DNA of 13,647 bases from Hyphomicrobium sp. ghe19 (GTDB lineage Bacteria; Pseudomonadota; Alphaproteobacteria; Rhizobiales; Hyphomicrobiaceae), in assembly GCF_902712875.1 (NCBI RefSeq), contig NZ_LR743509.1:4602501-4616147 (forward strand), written 5' to 3'. The stretch's first letter is position 1. Every line of letters starts with the position of its first letter. The notes beneath the pieces are model-generated. The model did not search any database, was not told where the DNA came from, and worked only from the letters and a program-made list of their open reading frames with translations. The translations under genes and the position numbers were made by a program. Of the stretch, positions 8,450-13,647 are shown one piece after another.

Positions 8450-8743
8450 TTATTTCGCGCAGAAGGTCGCGCGGCCGTGGCAGGTGACCATGCCGCCATC
8501 GGGGCTGCACCGGTACTGCTTGTTGGTGACCTTGTACCCCGCAACGTCGCCGTTTGCGAGGAAGCCAGGCCAGAGACCCCAGCTGACGTTCTGCACCATC
8601 GTTTCCATTGCAAACCACTTCGCGGAATCCGCCGACGTCGATGTTGCGACCGCGGCTTTCGTCATGCATCCAGCGTTCGCGGTTCCGGCGCCAAAAGAAA
8701 GGGCGGCTACTGCCAACGCACAGGCAAGCGTGATTGTTTTCAT
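8450..8743 (-). CDS. Small secreted four-cysteine protein, function unknown
   Basis: The protein has 97 residues. ATG 8743 is preceded at eight bases by an excellent AGGAGG, so the in-frame GTG at 8752, which overlaps that site, is not the start. There is a clear Sec signal peptide (MKTITLACALAVAALSFG) with likely cleavage after TANA (residue 24). The mature chain of about 73 residues has cysteines at 26, 79, 88 and 95, an even number suited to two disulfides in the periplasm. The rest is rich in Trp, Gly and Met (METMVQNVSWGLWPGFL). No known family is recognised. It sits between ubiE and ubiB with its own promoter and terminator, so it is probably an independent unit rather than a ubiquinone gene. 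Confidence 0.85.
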   Translation of the reverse strand: MKTITLACALAVAALSFGAGTANAGCMTKAAVATSTSADSAKWFAMETMVQNVSWGLWPGFLANGDVAGYKVTNKQYRCSPDGGMVTCHGRATFCAK

Positions 8744-8761
8744 GTGTCCCACCTCCTCCTA

Positions 8762-8782
8762 GGGAAGAAAAAGTTTCTTCCC
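8762..8782 (-). promoter_or_regulatory. Perfect hairpin in 5' leader of the secreted protein gene
   Basis: GGGAAGAAA (8762-8770) and TTTCTTCCC (8774-8782) are exact reverse complements with only three bases between them. On the minus-strand mRNA the hairpin ends four to five bases before the AGGAGGAGG ribosome-binding site. With the promoter proposed upstream, it would lie close to the 5' end of the transcript. It could stabilise the message or control ribosome access. A protein operator is an alternative. Confidence 0.55.
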
Positions 8783-8795
8783 GTCCCTGCTTGGA

Positions 8796-8824
8796 AAACT
8801 ATGAACGGTCTCGCGCGGCGTCAA
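8796..8824 (-). promoter_or_regulatory. Candidate promoter of the secreted protein gene
   Basis: On the minus strand, TTGACG (8819-8824) and TAGTTT (8796-8801) are separated by 17 bases. The -35 is a 5-of-6 match to TTGACA and the -10 a 3-of-6 match to TATAAT. Transcription would begin near 8788, giving a leader of about 45 bases that contains the 8762-8782 hairpin. Confidence 0.4.
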
Positions 8825-8869
8825 TTGCAGACACACCGAACGAGCCAGAACACCGTTGGATTGTTGCCG

Positions 8870-9682
8870 TCAGATCTTCCAGCCGCCGTGGATGGCCGCG
8901 ATGCCGCCCGTCAAATTGCGGTAGCTGACGCGGGAAAACCCGGCATTGCGAACGAGTTCCGCGAATTTCTCCTGGGTCGGGAAGCGGCGGATGCTTTCAA
9001 CGAGATAGCGATAAGATTCAGCGTCTCCGGCCGTCAATTGGCCAAGGCGCGGAATGATCTCGAATGAGTGAAAGTCGTAGAGGCGGTCCAGAACCGGGAC
9101 GCGGCATTCGGAAAATTCGAGGCAAAGGAAGCGGCCGCCGGGCTTCAAGACGCGATAGGCTTCGGCGAGCGCCCTATCAATGTGGGTGACGTTGCGAATG
9201 CCGAACGCGATCGTGTAGGCGTCGAAGCTGCTGCTCTCGAAGGGTAATTCCTCGGCGTTGCCTTCGACGCACTGAATGCGGTTTTGCAGGCCTGCGTCAG
9301 CGATGCGGCGGCGGCCGACCTCGAGCATCTCGGGACTGATGTCGCAGATGACGGCGGTGGCGTTCGGTCCGCTGTCGTTGGCGTAACGGATCGAAATATC
9401 GCCGGTGCCGCCGGCGACATCCAGAAGCTTGAACGGCGTCGCGCCGCGCGGCGCGTTCAGCATCGTGATGAGTTCGCGCTTCCACAGCCGGTGCAGGCCA
9501 CCCGACATCAGGTCGTTCATCAGATCGTAACGGCCGGCGACGGAGGCGAAGACCTTGTTGACGAGGCCCTGGCGCTCGGTCTCGGGGACAGCGCGGAAGC
9601 CGAACGACGCCGTGTTATCGGACGCGTTGTGGGCCGGGCCCTGGCCGGTATTCTGGCTTGTGGTTTGCGAATTCTGATCCAT
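8870..9682 (-). CDS. ubiE: Ubiquinone/menaquinone biosynthesis C-methyltransferase UbiE
   Basis: This SAM-dependent class I methyltransferase of 270 residues methylates the ring carbon of the demethylated quinone intermediate in ubiquinone synthesis (2-polyprenyl-6-methoxy-1,4-benzoquinol), and of demethylmenaquinol where that exists. Motif I is DVAGGTGD (88-95), followed by the acidic end of strand 2 (ICDIS, 112-116), NAEELPFES (142-150), [14 protein letters not shown] (159-172), [14 protein letters not shown] (178-191) and the family C-terminus [29 protein letters not shown] (52-68) is the characteristic UbiE N-terminal motif. About 25 polar, low-complexity residues precede the conserved part, so a shorter start is possible, but ATG 9682 is the only clear one. 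It is divergent from mutM, as in many alphaproteobacteria. Confidence 0.96.
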   Translation of the reverse strand: MDQNSQTTSQNTGQGPAHNASDNTASFGFRAVPETERQGLVNKVFASVAGRYDLMNDLMSGGLHRLWKRELITMLNAPRGATPFKLLDVAGGTGDISIRYANDSGPNATAVICDISPEMLEVGRRRIADAGLQNRIQCVEGNAEELPFESSSFDAYTIAFGIRNVTHIDRALAEAYRVLKPGGRFLCLEFSECRVPVLDRLYDFHSFEIIPRLGQLTAGDAESYRYLVESIRRFPTQEKFAELVRNAGFSRVSYRNLTGGIAAIHGGWKI

Positions 9683-9771
9683 ATCCGCAGCATAGCTGTT
9701 CGCGCGTTGGCGCGCTATCGTCGGCTCGTCTCATCCTCAACGCCGGCTCAACACTAGGTAATATTTCCGTC
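9683..9771. promoter_or_regulatory. Divergent ubiE-mutM promoter region
   Basis: This 89-bp gap separates the two start codons. A good -10 like TAATAT lies at 9759-9764, seven bases before the mutM ATG, without a clear -35. GCGCG/CGCGC with a four-base loop occurs at 9702-9715. No Shine-Dalgarno of normal spacing is visible for either gene. Confidence 0.35.
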
Positions 9772-10653
9772 ATGCCCGAGCTTCCGGAGGTCGAAACCGT
9801 TCGTCGCGGCCTGGCGCCGGTTCTCGTCGGCCGCCGGGTTAAGTCGCTCGATGCGCGGCGGCCGGATTTGCGGTTTCCATTCCCTGAGAATTTTGCCGGG
9901 CGGGTCGCCGGGCAGTCGATCGTCACGCTCGAGCGCCGCGCGAAATATCTGATCGCGTCGCTGTCGAGCGGGGAGGATCTCGTCATGCACCTCGGCATGA
10001 CAGGGCGCTTCACGATCGTCCACGACGGGATCGCCGATACACCGGGCCAGTACGCGCACGGGACGGGCCCAGATCCCACGCACGATCACGTCGTGCTCAA
10101 TCTCTCGGATGGGACGAAGGTCATTTACAATGATCCGAGACGCTTCGGCTTCATGGTGATGATGGCGCATAGGGAGCGTGCGCAGCATGCGCTCTTTCGC
10201 GATCTCGGTGCCGAGCCGCTCGGCGAGGAGCTGTCGGCCGAATATCTGGCGTCCAAGGCGCTGGGGAGAAAGGTCAATCTCAAGGCCTTTCTGATGGATC
10301 AGCACGTCATCGCGGGGCTTGGAAACATCTACGTTTCGGAAGCGCTCTATCAGGCGGGGCTGTCTCCGGACAGGGCTGCCGCGACCTTGGCGAACCGGCG
10401 CGGGGCGCCGACGGAACGCGCCGTCAAGCTGGTGCCCGCAATCCGGGACGTGCTCGAACGCGCGATCGACGCGGGCGGTTCGACACTTCGCGATTATCGC
10501 CATGCCGATGGAAAGCGCGGGGCGTTTCAGGAGAGGTTCGGGGTTTACGATCGCGCCGGGTCAGTCTGCCAAACACCCGGGTGCGGGGGCGAGATACGCC
10601 GGGCCGTCCACTCGGGGCGCGCGACATTCTATTGCCCGCGCTGTCAGCGGTGA
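9772..10653 (+). CDS. mutM: Formamidopyrimidine-DNA glycosylase (MutM/Fpg)
   Basis: This bifunctional DNA glycosylase/AP lyase of 293 residues removes 8-oxoguanine and formamidopyrimidines. The start is fixed by the catalytic N-terminus MPELPEVETVRRGL, where Pro2 is the nucleophile and Glu3 assists. Lys58 lies in the LERRAKYLI segment that matches the conserved catalytic lysine of the family. The helix-two-turn-helix includes VIAGLGNIYVSEALYQAGLSP (179-199). The C-terminal zinc finger is intact, with Cys266, Cys271, Cys288 and Cys291, and carries the minor-groove reading arginine in SGRATFYC. Length is slightly above the E. coli enzyme because of an insert around 88-104. It ends nine bases before a convergent gene with no terminator between them. 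Confidence 0.97.
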   Translation: MPELPEVETVRRGLAPVLVGRRVKSLDARRPDLRFPFPENFAGRVAGQSIVTLERRAKYLIASLSSGEDLVMHLGMTGRFTIVHDGIADTPGQYAHGTGPDPTHDHVVLNLSDGTKVIYNDPRRFGFMVMMAHRERAQHALFRDLGAEPLGEELSAEYLASKALGRKVNLKAFLMDQHVIAGLGNIYVSEALYQAGLSPDRAAATLANRRGAPTERAVKLVPAIRDVLERAIDAGGSTLRDYRHADGKRGAFQERFGVYDRAGSVCQTPGCGGEIRRAVHSGRATFYCPRCQR

Positions 10654-10662
10654 GATGTGACG

Positions 10663-11280
10663 TCAGTTGGCGGCGTGACGCTCGGCGAGGGCGCTGTTGG
10701 TCTTGACGATAATGGCGCTGAGGCACATCACGGCGAAACCGCCGGCGAGGAAAAGCTGGTTGGCCGCCCAATCGCCGCGGAGCGTTGCGAGCTTTCCCGA
10801 GCTTATGAGCCAGACAAGTCCGCCCCCGATGGCGAAAGCCTGATAGGTCATAAATCGAACCATGCGCTCGATCGCCTGCGGTTTCGACCAGTCGTCGTGC
10901 GGGTCTCTCAGACGCGACAGGTAATAGGCGTAGGTTCCAGCGACCAGCACCATGGCGGAGCCATATTCCCAGCCGTGCTGCCAGCGAATGCTGGTCCCGA
11001 GATAGATCGCGAAGAAGGCGAGACCGCACCACAGAAAGCTCAGCATCACGAGCCGGATGGTTGGGATCATCGCATCACGCGGCGTTATCTCGCCGATGTC
11101 CGGCGCTGGCCGCCATACCGGCGCGTTCGTTCGTATTGCCGCCGTCACGATGACGAATACGAAGACCGAAGCGGCCATCGCCGCTTCGAATTTCTGCAGA
11201 GCGCCTGCGGCCAAGAACATGGCGATCAGGGCTACCGCGAGTGTCGTCAGCAGCCAGGGAAGCGAAGGGCGCAAGGTCAT
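10663..11280 (-). CDS. Six-helix integral membrane protein, function unknown (tandem copy A)
   Basis: The protein has 205 residues with hydrophobic segments near 8-27, 34-50, 73-96, 105-122, 146-161 and 174-192. Notable stretches are SFLWCGLAFFAIYL (81-94), a Trp-rich loop IRWQHGWEY (98-106) and GDWAANQLFLAGGFAVMC (169-186). No family is recognised. The upstream neighbour on the same strand (11325-11909) has the same number and spacing of helices, a Trp-rich loop at the same place and a DWA-N-F-G motif near its last helix, so the two look like diverged paralogues. ATG 11280 has only a weak ribosome-binding site (CACGGGGAC). The 44-base gap to its neighbour fits an operon. The inner membrane is the expected location. 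Confidence 0.8.
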   Translation of the reverse strand: MTLRPSLPWLLTTLAVALIAMFLAAGALQKFEAAMAASVFVFVIVTAAIRTNAPVWRPAPDIGEITPRDAMIPTIRLVMLSFLWCGLAFFAIYLGTSIRWQHGWEYGSAMVLVAGTYAYYLSRLRDPHDDWSKPQAIERMVRFMTYQAFAIGGGLVWLISSGKLATLRGDWAANQLFLAGGFAVMCLSAIIVKTNSALAERHAAN

Positions 11281-11324
11281 TTTGGGTGAATGTCCCCGTG
11301 GTCAGAGAGGCGTCTCATCTTCGT

Positions 11325-11909
11325 TCACGCTTTGGCGGGCGAGCGTATCGCATCGAGGCTGATCGCTGCAATTGCCAGGGCGCCGAAGAAGAAGATGTTG
11401 CAGCCGGCCCAATCGGCATGGGTTTCAGCGCGCGGAAATTTCTCGTCGACGAAGAGGCTGATCACGCCAGCGACCATGCCGACGATCTGCGCTTTCAGCA
11501 GAATGCGCCCAAACTTGACGAGCGTGGCGTCGGTGCGTCCGGCCGCGCGATCGCGATCGAGCAGTAACGAAAAACCGATGCTCGCCAAGGCTGCGAAAGC
11601 AAACCCTAAGAAGAACTGCCACCATTCGCGCCAATGCGCATCGATGACGAACAGGTAGGTCACCAGCAACGTCAGGCCGCCCCATGCCCATATCAGGGCG
11701 AGGTAACGGGCAGTCGAACTTGCAACGGCACTTGCGGGGGCACCGACGTCATTGAGCTGCCGATGCTCGCGGATCGCGATGAGAACAATTGCGATGCTGA
11801 CGACGGCCACGGCGGCCATTTGCAACATCGGCTGGTTTGCAGCGGCGGCCAAGATCGTCGCAAAAATGGCTGCTGCCAGCGCAAATAGCCAACCGGTCCA
11901 CGACAACAT
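11325..11909 (-). CDS. Six-helix integral membrane protein, function unknown (tandem copy B)
   Basis: The protein has 194 residues with hydrophobic segments near 5-24, 30-47, 68-88, 99-116, 136-154 and 170-187. Matching features with the downstream gene are RYLALIWAWGGLTLLVTYL (68-86), the Trp-rich loop AHWREWWQF (91-99) and ADWAGCNIFFFGALAI (165-180). I chose ATG 11909, which follows a G-rich stretch (GGGGGG about nine bases upstream); a TTG at 11927 has nothing suitable in front of it. It is the first gene of a probable two-gene operon on the minus strand. No catalytic or transport motif is visible, and there is no named family I can support. Confidence 0.8.
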   Translation of the reverse strand: MLSWTGWLFALAAAIFATILAAAANQPMLQMAAVAVVSIAIVLIAIREHRQLNDVGAPASAVASSTARYLALIWAWGGLTLLVTYLFVIDAHWREWWQFFLGFAFAALASIGFSLLLDRDRAAGRTDATLVKFGRILLKAQIVGMVAGVISLFVDEKFPRAETHADWAGCNIFFFGALAIAAISLDAIRSPAKA

Positions 11910-12052
11910 TCTCTGGAAGCCCCCCAAGACGTAAGTGTGTCAGTGATCGTCGTCCATGTTCCCGCTTATCGCAAATGCCAGGGAAAAGCGCTGCGACCGG
12001 CGGCGGCATTGGTTTTCGCCAGGAATCGGGCATTTTCATCATGCTGATTCAT

Positions 12053-12080
12053 TGACCGATCACTTTCCGAGGGCTATACC
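12053..12080 (+). promoter_or_regulatory. Candidate sigma-70 promoter of rpsT
   Basis: TTGACC (12053-12058) and TATACC (12075-12080) are 16 bases apart, matching the -35 and -10 consensus at 5 and 4 of 6 positions. The leader to the rpsT start would be about 110 bases, long enough for the autogenous control known for S20 in other bacteria. That control is inferred. Confidence 0.5.
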
Positions 12081-12199
12081 CCCCGCAAACCGTGTGCCTG
12101 GACCAAAAATCCTGGGCCGACGAGAGATTTCTTCAACCACCGCCTCGCCTAGCTTTCCGCTAACGCGCGGGCGTATTCGTAGCAACGTAAGGACAACCT

Positions 12200-12466
12200 A
12201 TGGCTAACACGTCGTCGGCGAAAAAAGCCGCGCGCCAGATGATCCGCCGCACTGAAGTGAACAAGGGCCGCCGCACGCGCGTCAAAACCGAAGTTCGCTC
12301 TGTCGAAGAGGCTATTGCTTCGGGCGATGCCGCAAAGGCCAAGGCCGCTCTCGCCGCCGCCGAGCCCCTGCTTGTCCGCAGCGCCCAGAAGGGCGTCATG
12401 CACAAGCGCACGGCCAGCCGGAAGGTTTCCAGGCTCGCTCAGCGTGTCAAGGCCATGAGCGCGTAA
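12200..12466 (+). CDS. rpsT: 30S ribosomal protein S20
   Basis: The protein has 88 residues and starts at ATG 12200 after GTAAGGACAACCT. It shows the S20 pattern: [21 protein letters not shown] at the N-terminus with a basic helix, [16 protein letters not shown] (24-39), an alanine-rich middle helix and [20 protein letters not shown] (64-83), the conserved rRNA-binding end. It binds 16S rRNA early in 30S assembly. The length is typical. It is monocistronic, with its own promoter and terminator. In many alphaproteobacteria dnaA is the next gene in the same direction; here it is not. Confidence 0.98.
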   Translation: MANTSSAKKAARQMIRRTEVNKGRRTRVKTEVRSVEEAIASGDAAKAKAALAAAEPLLVRSAQKGVMHKRTASRKVSRLAQRVKAMSA

Positions 12467-12479
12467 CGTACATGTGAAT

Positions 12480-12505
12480 AACAGGGGCCAATTTTCCTCC
12501 CTGTT
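12480..12505 (+). ncRNA. Hairpin with CCTCC-bearing loop in the rpsT 3' UTR
   Basis: AACAGGG (12480-12486) pairs perfectly with CCCTGTT (12499-12505). Part of an anti-Shine-Dalgarno-like CCTCCC stretch (12496-12501) falls in the loop. With the terminator at 12528-12556 this could form a 3' UTR-derived small RNA. It may instead only protect the rpsT message. Confidence 0.25.
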
Positions 12506-12527
12506 GCATATTCGCACCGGTAAAGAG

Positions 12528-12556
12528 CGGGTCCAATTTCGGGCCCGTTTTTTTTT
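12528..12556 (+). terminator. Intrinsic terminator of rpsT
   Basis: CGGGTCC (12528-12534) pairs with GGGCCCG (12541-12547), with one G-U wobble and a six-base loop. Nine uninterrupted T follow (12548-12556). Confidence 0.88.
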
Positions 12557-12731
12557 AACGCGATTAACCTGCTGAAATCGGGCCCATCATGCGCGCTGAG
12601 CGTGTGAACGGGCGCTGGGCACAGCCTCGCTTCTCGGCCGGCGCCAAAAAAAAATGACGTGTCGGTGACAGCTGCGACCACGCGGCTGGCGAGAGATCAT
12701 CAATGGTGAAAATCCCGAATGAGTCAGGCGT

Positions 12732-12740
12732 TTATGCACA
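12732..12740 (+). promoter_or_regulatory. DnaA box, consensus match
   Basis: TTATGCACA fits TTATNCACA at every position. It is centred within a 7-bp inverted repeat whose arms are 26 bases apart. Confidence 0.55.
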
Positions 12741-12775
12741 GGGCTTGCGAAGTGACTCACGTTGTCACCAACACC

Positions 12776-12784
12776 TGTGGACAA
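12776..12784 (-). promoter_or_regulatory. DnaA box, one mismatch, opposite orientation
   Basis: Read on the minus strand this is TTGTCCACA, one mismatch from TTATCCACA. It lies 35 bases from the perfect box and faces it. Confidence 0.45.
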
Positions 12785-13095
12785 CTTTTCTTCTCGCTGG
12801 ACGCCCATAATGGGGACCGGAGCCGCTTGTCGAAAAGAAGGTTAAGGGCTAGTAAATTTCTCAGTGGATGGCAGCGGGGTAAAAGCGGTCGTTCGCACAG
12901 GTAAGTTAGGCGAGCGTAGCGTTCGAGGGCCAATAGAATTGGCGACCGCGAGCGCATCGTCAAAATAGATAAAGACCTGCGACTAACCTTTGGCGTTGCT
13001 ATGGCGGCGACAAGAGCAGCTGGGGATTCTCCGGGCCTTACCTGGGGATACTTCCGCGGGTCTTTATCAGTACTGCGTGTGACGTGAGGGGATAA

Positions 13096-13539
13096 GTGGA
13101 AAAACCTGAAGCTTCTGGAGTCGAGGACGTATCCGTCCTCGAAACGTGGAAGCGTCTCGAAGGCGATCCGAAGGCCGTTCTTGTGGATGTTCGTACTCGT
13201 GCCGAGTGGGCGTTCGTTGGAATTCCGGATCTTTCCACAGTCCATGGGGACGTTTTGCTGATGGAATGGCAGACATTTCCAGACGGCCGGACCGCCCCGG
13301 ACTTCACCGAACGCCTAGACGCAGCGCTGACTGCCAGGGGTGTGGAGAAGGACGCGGAGATCTTCTTCATTTGCCGCTCAGGCGGCCGCAGCCGGATGGC
13401 TGCAGAACAGATGACGGCGGTGGGGTATCGCCGGTGTCGCAATGTCATGGAGGGCTTTGAGGGACCATTGGACGCTAGCCAGCACCGCGGACGGATTTCC
13501 GGTTGGAAATTTGCGGGTCTTGATTGGGTGCAGGGCTAG
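13096..13539 (+). CDS. Rhodanese-like domain protein
   Basis: The protein has 147 residues and starts at GTG 13096, five bases after GAGGGG. It is a single rhodanese domain. VLVDVRTRAEW (28-38) is the first conserved strand and turn. FFICRSGGRSRMAAEQMTAVGY (90-111) holds the active-site loop, with Cys93 in CRSGGRS able to carry a persulfide. NVMEGFEGPLD (116-126) is the closing helix. There is no signal peptide, so it is cytoplasmic. A segment at 43-66 (IPDLSTVHGDVLLMEWQTFPDGRT) replaces the short GHIPGA-type loop of smaller family members. Sulfur transfer is the family role; the substrate and partner are unknown. The upstream sequence is the DnaA-box region, and the gene appears to stand alone. 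Confidence 0.92.
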   Translation: MEKPEASGVEDVSVLETWKRLEGDPKAVLVDVRTRAEWAFVGIPDLSTVHGDVLLMEWQTFPDGRTAPDFTERLDAALTARGVEKDAEIFFICRSGGRSRMAAEQMTAVGYRRCRNVMEGFEGPLDASQHRGRISGWKFAGLDWVQG

Positions 13540-13647
13540 GGGAAATCACAGACGGCATAGACGGCACCGAACGGCGGAGGGTTACGCTAGGCGGTGAAGA
13601 GGGGGGCGCTTCTAGGCGTCCCGCGTTATCAGCGGGGAGTAAATACT
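13540..13647. other. Non-coding right end of window
   Basis: These 108 bases follow the rhodanese stop and contain no gene start I can support. GGGGCGC (13603-13609) pairs with GCGTCCC (13616-13622), with one wobble, but no T-run follows, so it is a poor terminator. The next gene lies outside the window. Confidence 0.4.

Larger units (their letters stand above)
12557..13095. promoter_or_regulatory. Gene-free region with DnaA boxes, possible origin or dnaA-control region
   Basis: This 539-bp stretch has only short, unconvincing frames. It carries a perfect DnaA box TTATGCACA (12732-12740) inside the inverted repeat TGAGTCA (12720-12726) / TGACTCA (12753-12759). An opposing one-mismatch box TGTGGACAA (12776-12784, reverse TTGTCCACA) lies within GTTGTC/GACAAC (12761-12785). 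GANTC sites occur at 12721-12725 and near 13024. Two small hairpins follow at 12911-12925 and 12929-12943. The position after rpsT matches where alphaproteobacteria usually keep dnaA and its control region. I see no strong AT-rich unwinding element, so a full oriC is not established. Confidence 0.4.

Noticed and set aside
8228..9067. Plus-strand open frame (279 codons) crossing the secreted protein gene and the end of ubiE
   Set aside because: It is antisense to two well-supported genes and runs through a terminator and a promoter region. It has no recognisable domain.
9754..10503. Minus-strand open frame (249 codons) antisense to mutM
   Set aside because: mutM is intact with all catalytic residues. 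The opposite frame is Arg/His-rich and has no ribosome-binding site or family resemblance.
10657..11289. Plus-strand open frame (210 codons) opposite membrane protein copy A
   Set aside because: The translation is rich in charged residues and glycine with no domain, whereas the minus strand gives six regular hydrophobic helices.
12606..12652. GC-rich hairpin followed by nine A, considered as a terminator
   Set aside because: The homopolymer is A on the same strand as the hairpin, the wrong base for a plus-strand terminator. On the minus strand the T-run would precede the hairpin instead of following it.
12719..12904. 61-codon frame in the DnaA-box region, considered as a truncated dnaA
   Set aside because: It shows no similarity to any part of DnaA (no Walker motif, no N-terminal domain pattern) and has poor coding character.

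Overview
The window looks like ordinary chromosome from an alphaproteobacterium of the order Hyphomicrobiales, possibly close to Hyphomicrobium. The grounds are the alphaproteobacterial form of the 23S and 5S rRNA genes, the GC-rich codon use, and the ubiB / ubiE / mutM / rpsT neighbourhood, which in this class usually sits beside dnaA. The genus is an inference; no 16S sequence is present.

Layout. Positions 1-2256 hold the 3' two thirds of a 23S rRNA gene, a spacer with hairpins, a complete 5S gene framed by a precursor stem, and a strong intrinsic terminator. Next is an orphan glycosyltransferase-like gene (2382-3356, +), convergent with a single-pass membrane protein that ends in a disulfide-bearing surface-antigen-like domain (3366-4193, -). 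A divergent 230-bp regulatory gap leads into a two-gene iron uptake unit (4424-5650, +): a cysteine-free periplasmic cupredoxin-like protein and an FTR1/EfeU-type permease. A bidirectional terminator separates it from a DUF1348/NTF2-like gene (5706-6176, -). That gene diverges from a carboxymuconolactone decarboxylase/AhpD-like gene (6290-6610, +), in which the second cysteine of the usual CxxC is a serine.

Positions 6623-10653 are the ubiquinone/DNA-repair block. ubiB and ubiE lie on the minus strand, separated by a small secreted four-cysteine protein with its own promoter, 5' hairpin and terminator. mutM diverges from ubiE. Two tandem six-helix membrane proteins of unknown function, apparently paralogous, follow on the minus strand (10663-11909). 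rpsT (12200-12466, +) has a recognisable promoter and terminator.

Positions 12557-13095 have no convincing gene. They carry a perfect DnaA box, a one-mismatch opposing box and several inverted repeats. A rhodanese-like gene (13096-13539, +) follows, and the window ends in non-coding sequence. In many alphaproteobacteria dnaA directly follows rpsT. Here no dnaA coding sequence is visible, so either it lies just past the right edge or this is a relic or origin-type DnaA-binding region. This is the most interesting part of the window. I see no mobile element, CRISPR array, phage gene or defence cassette.
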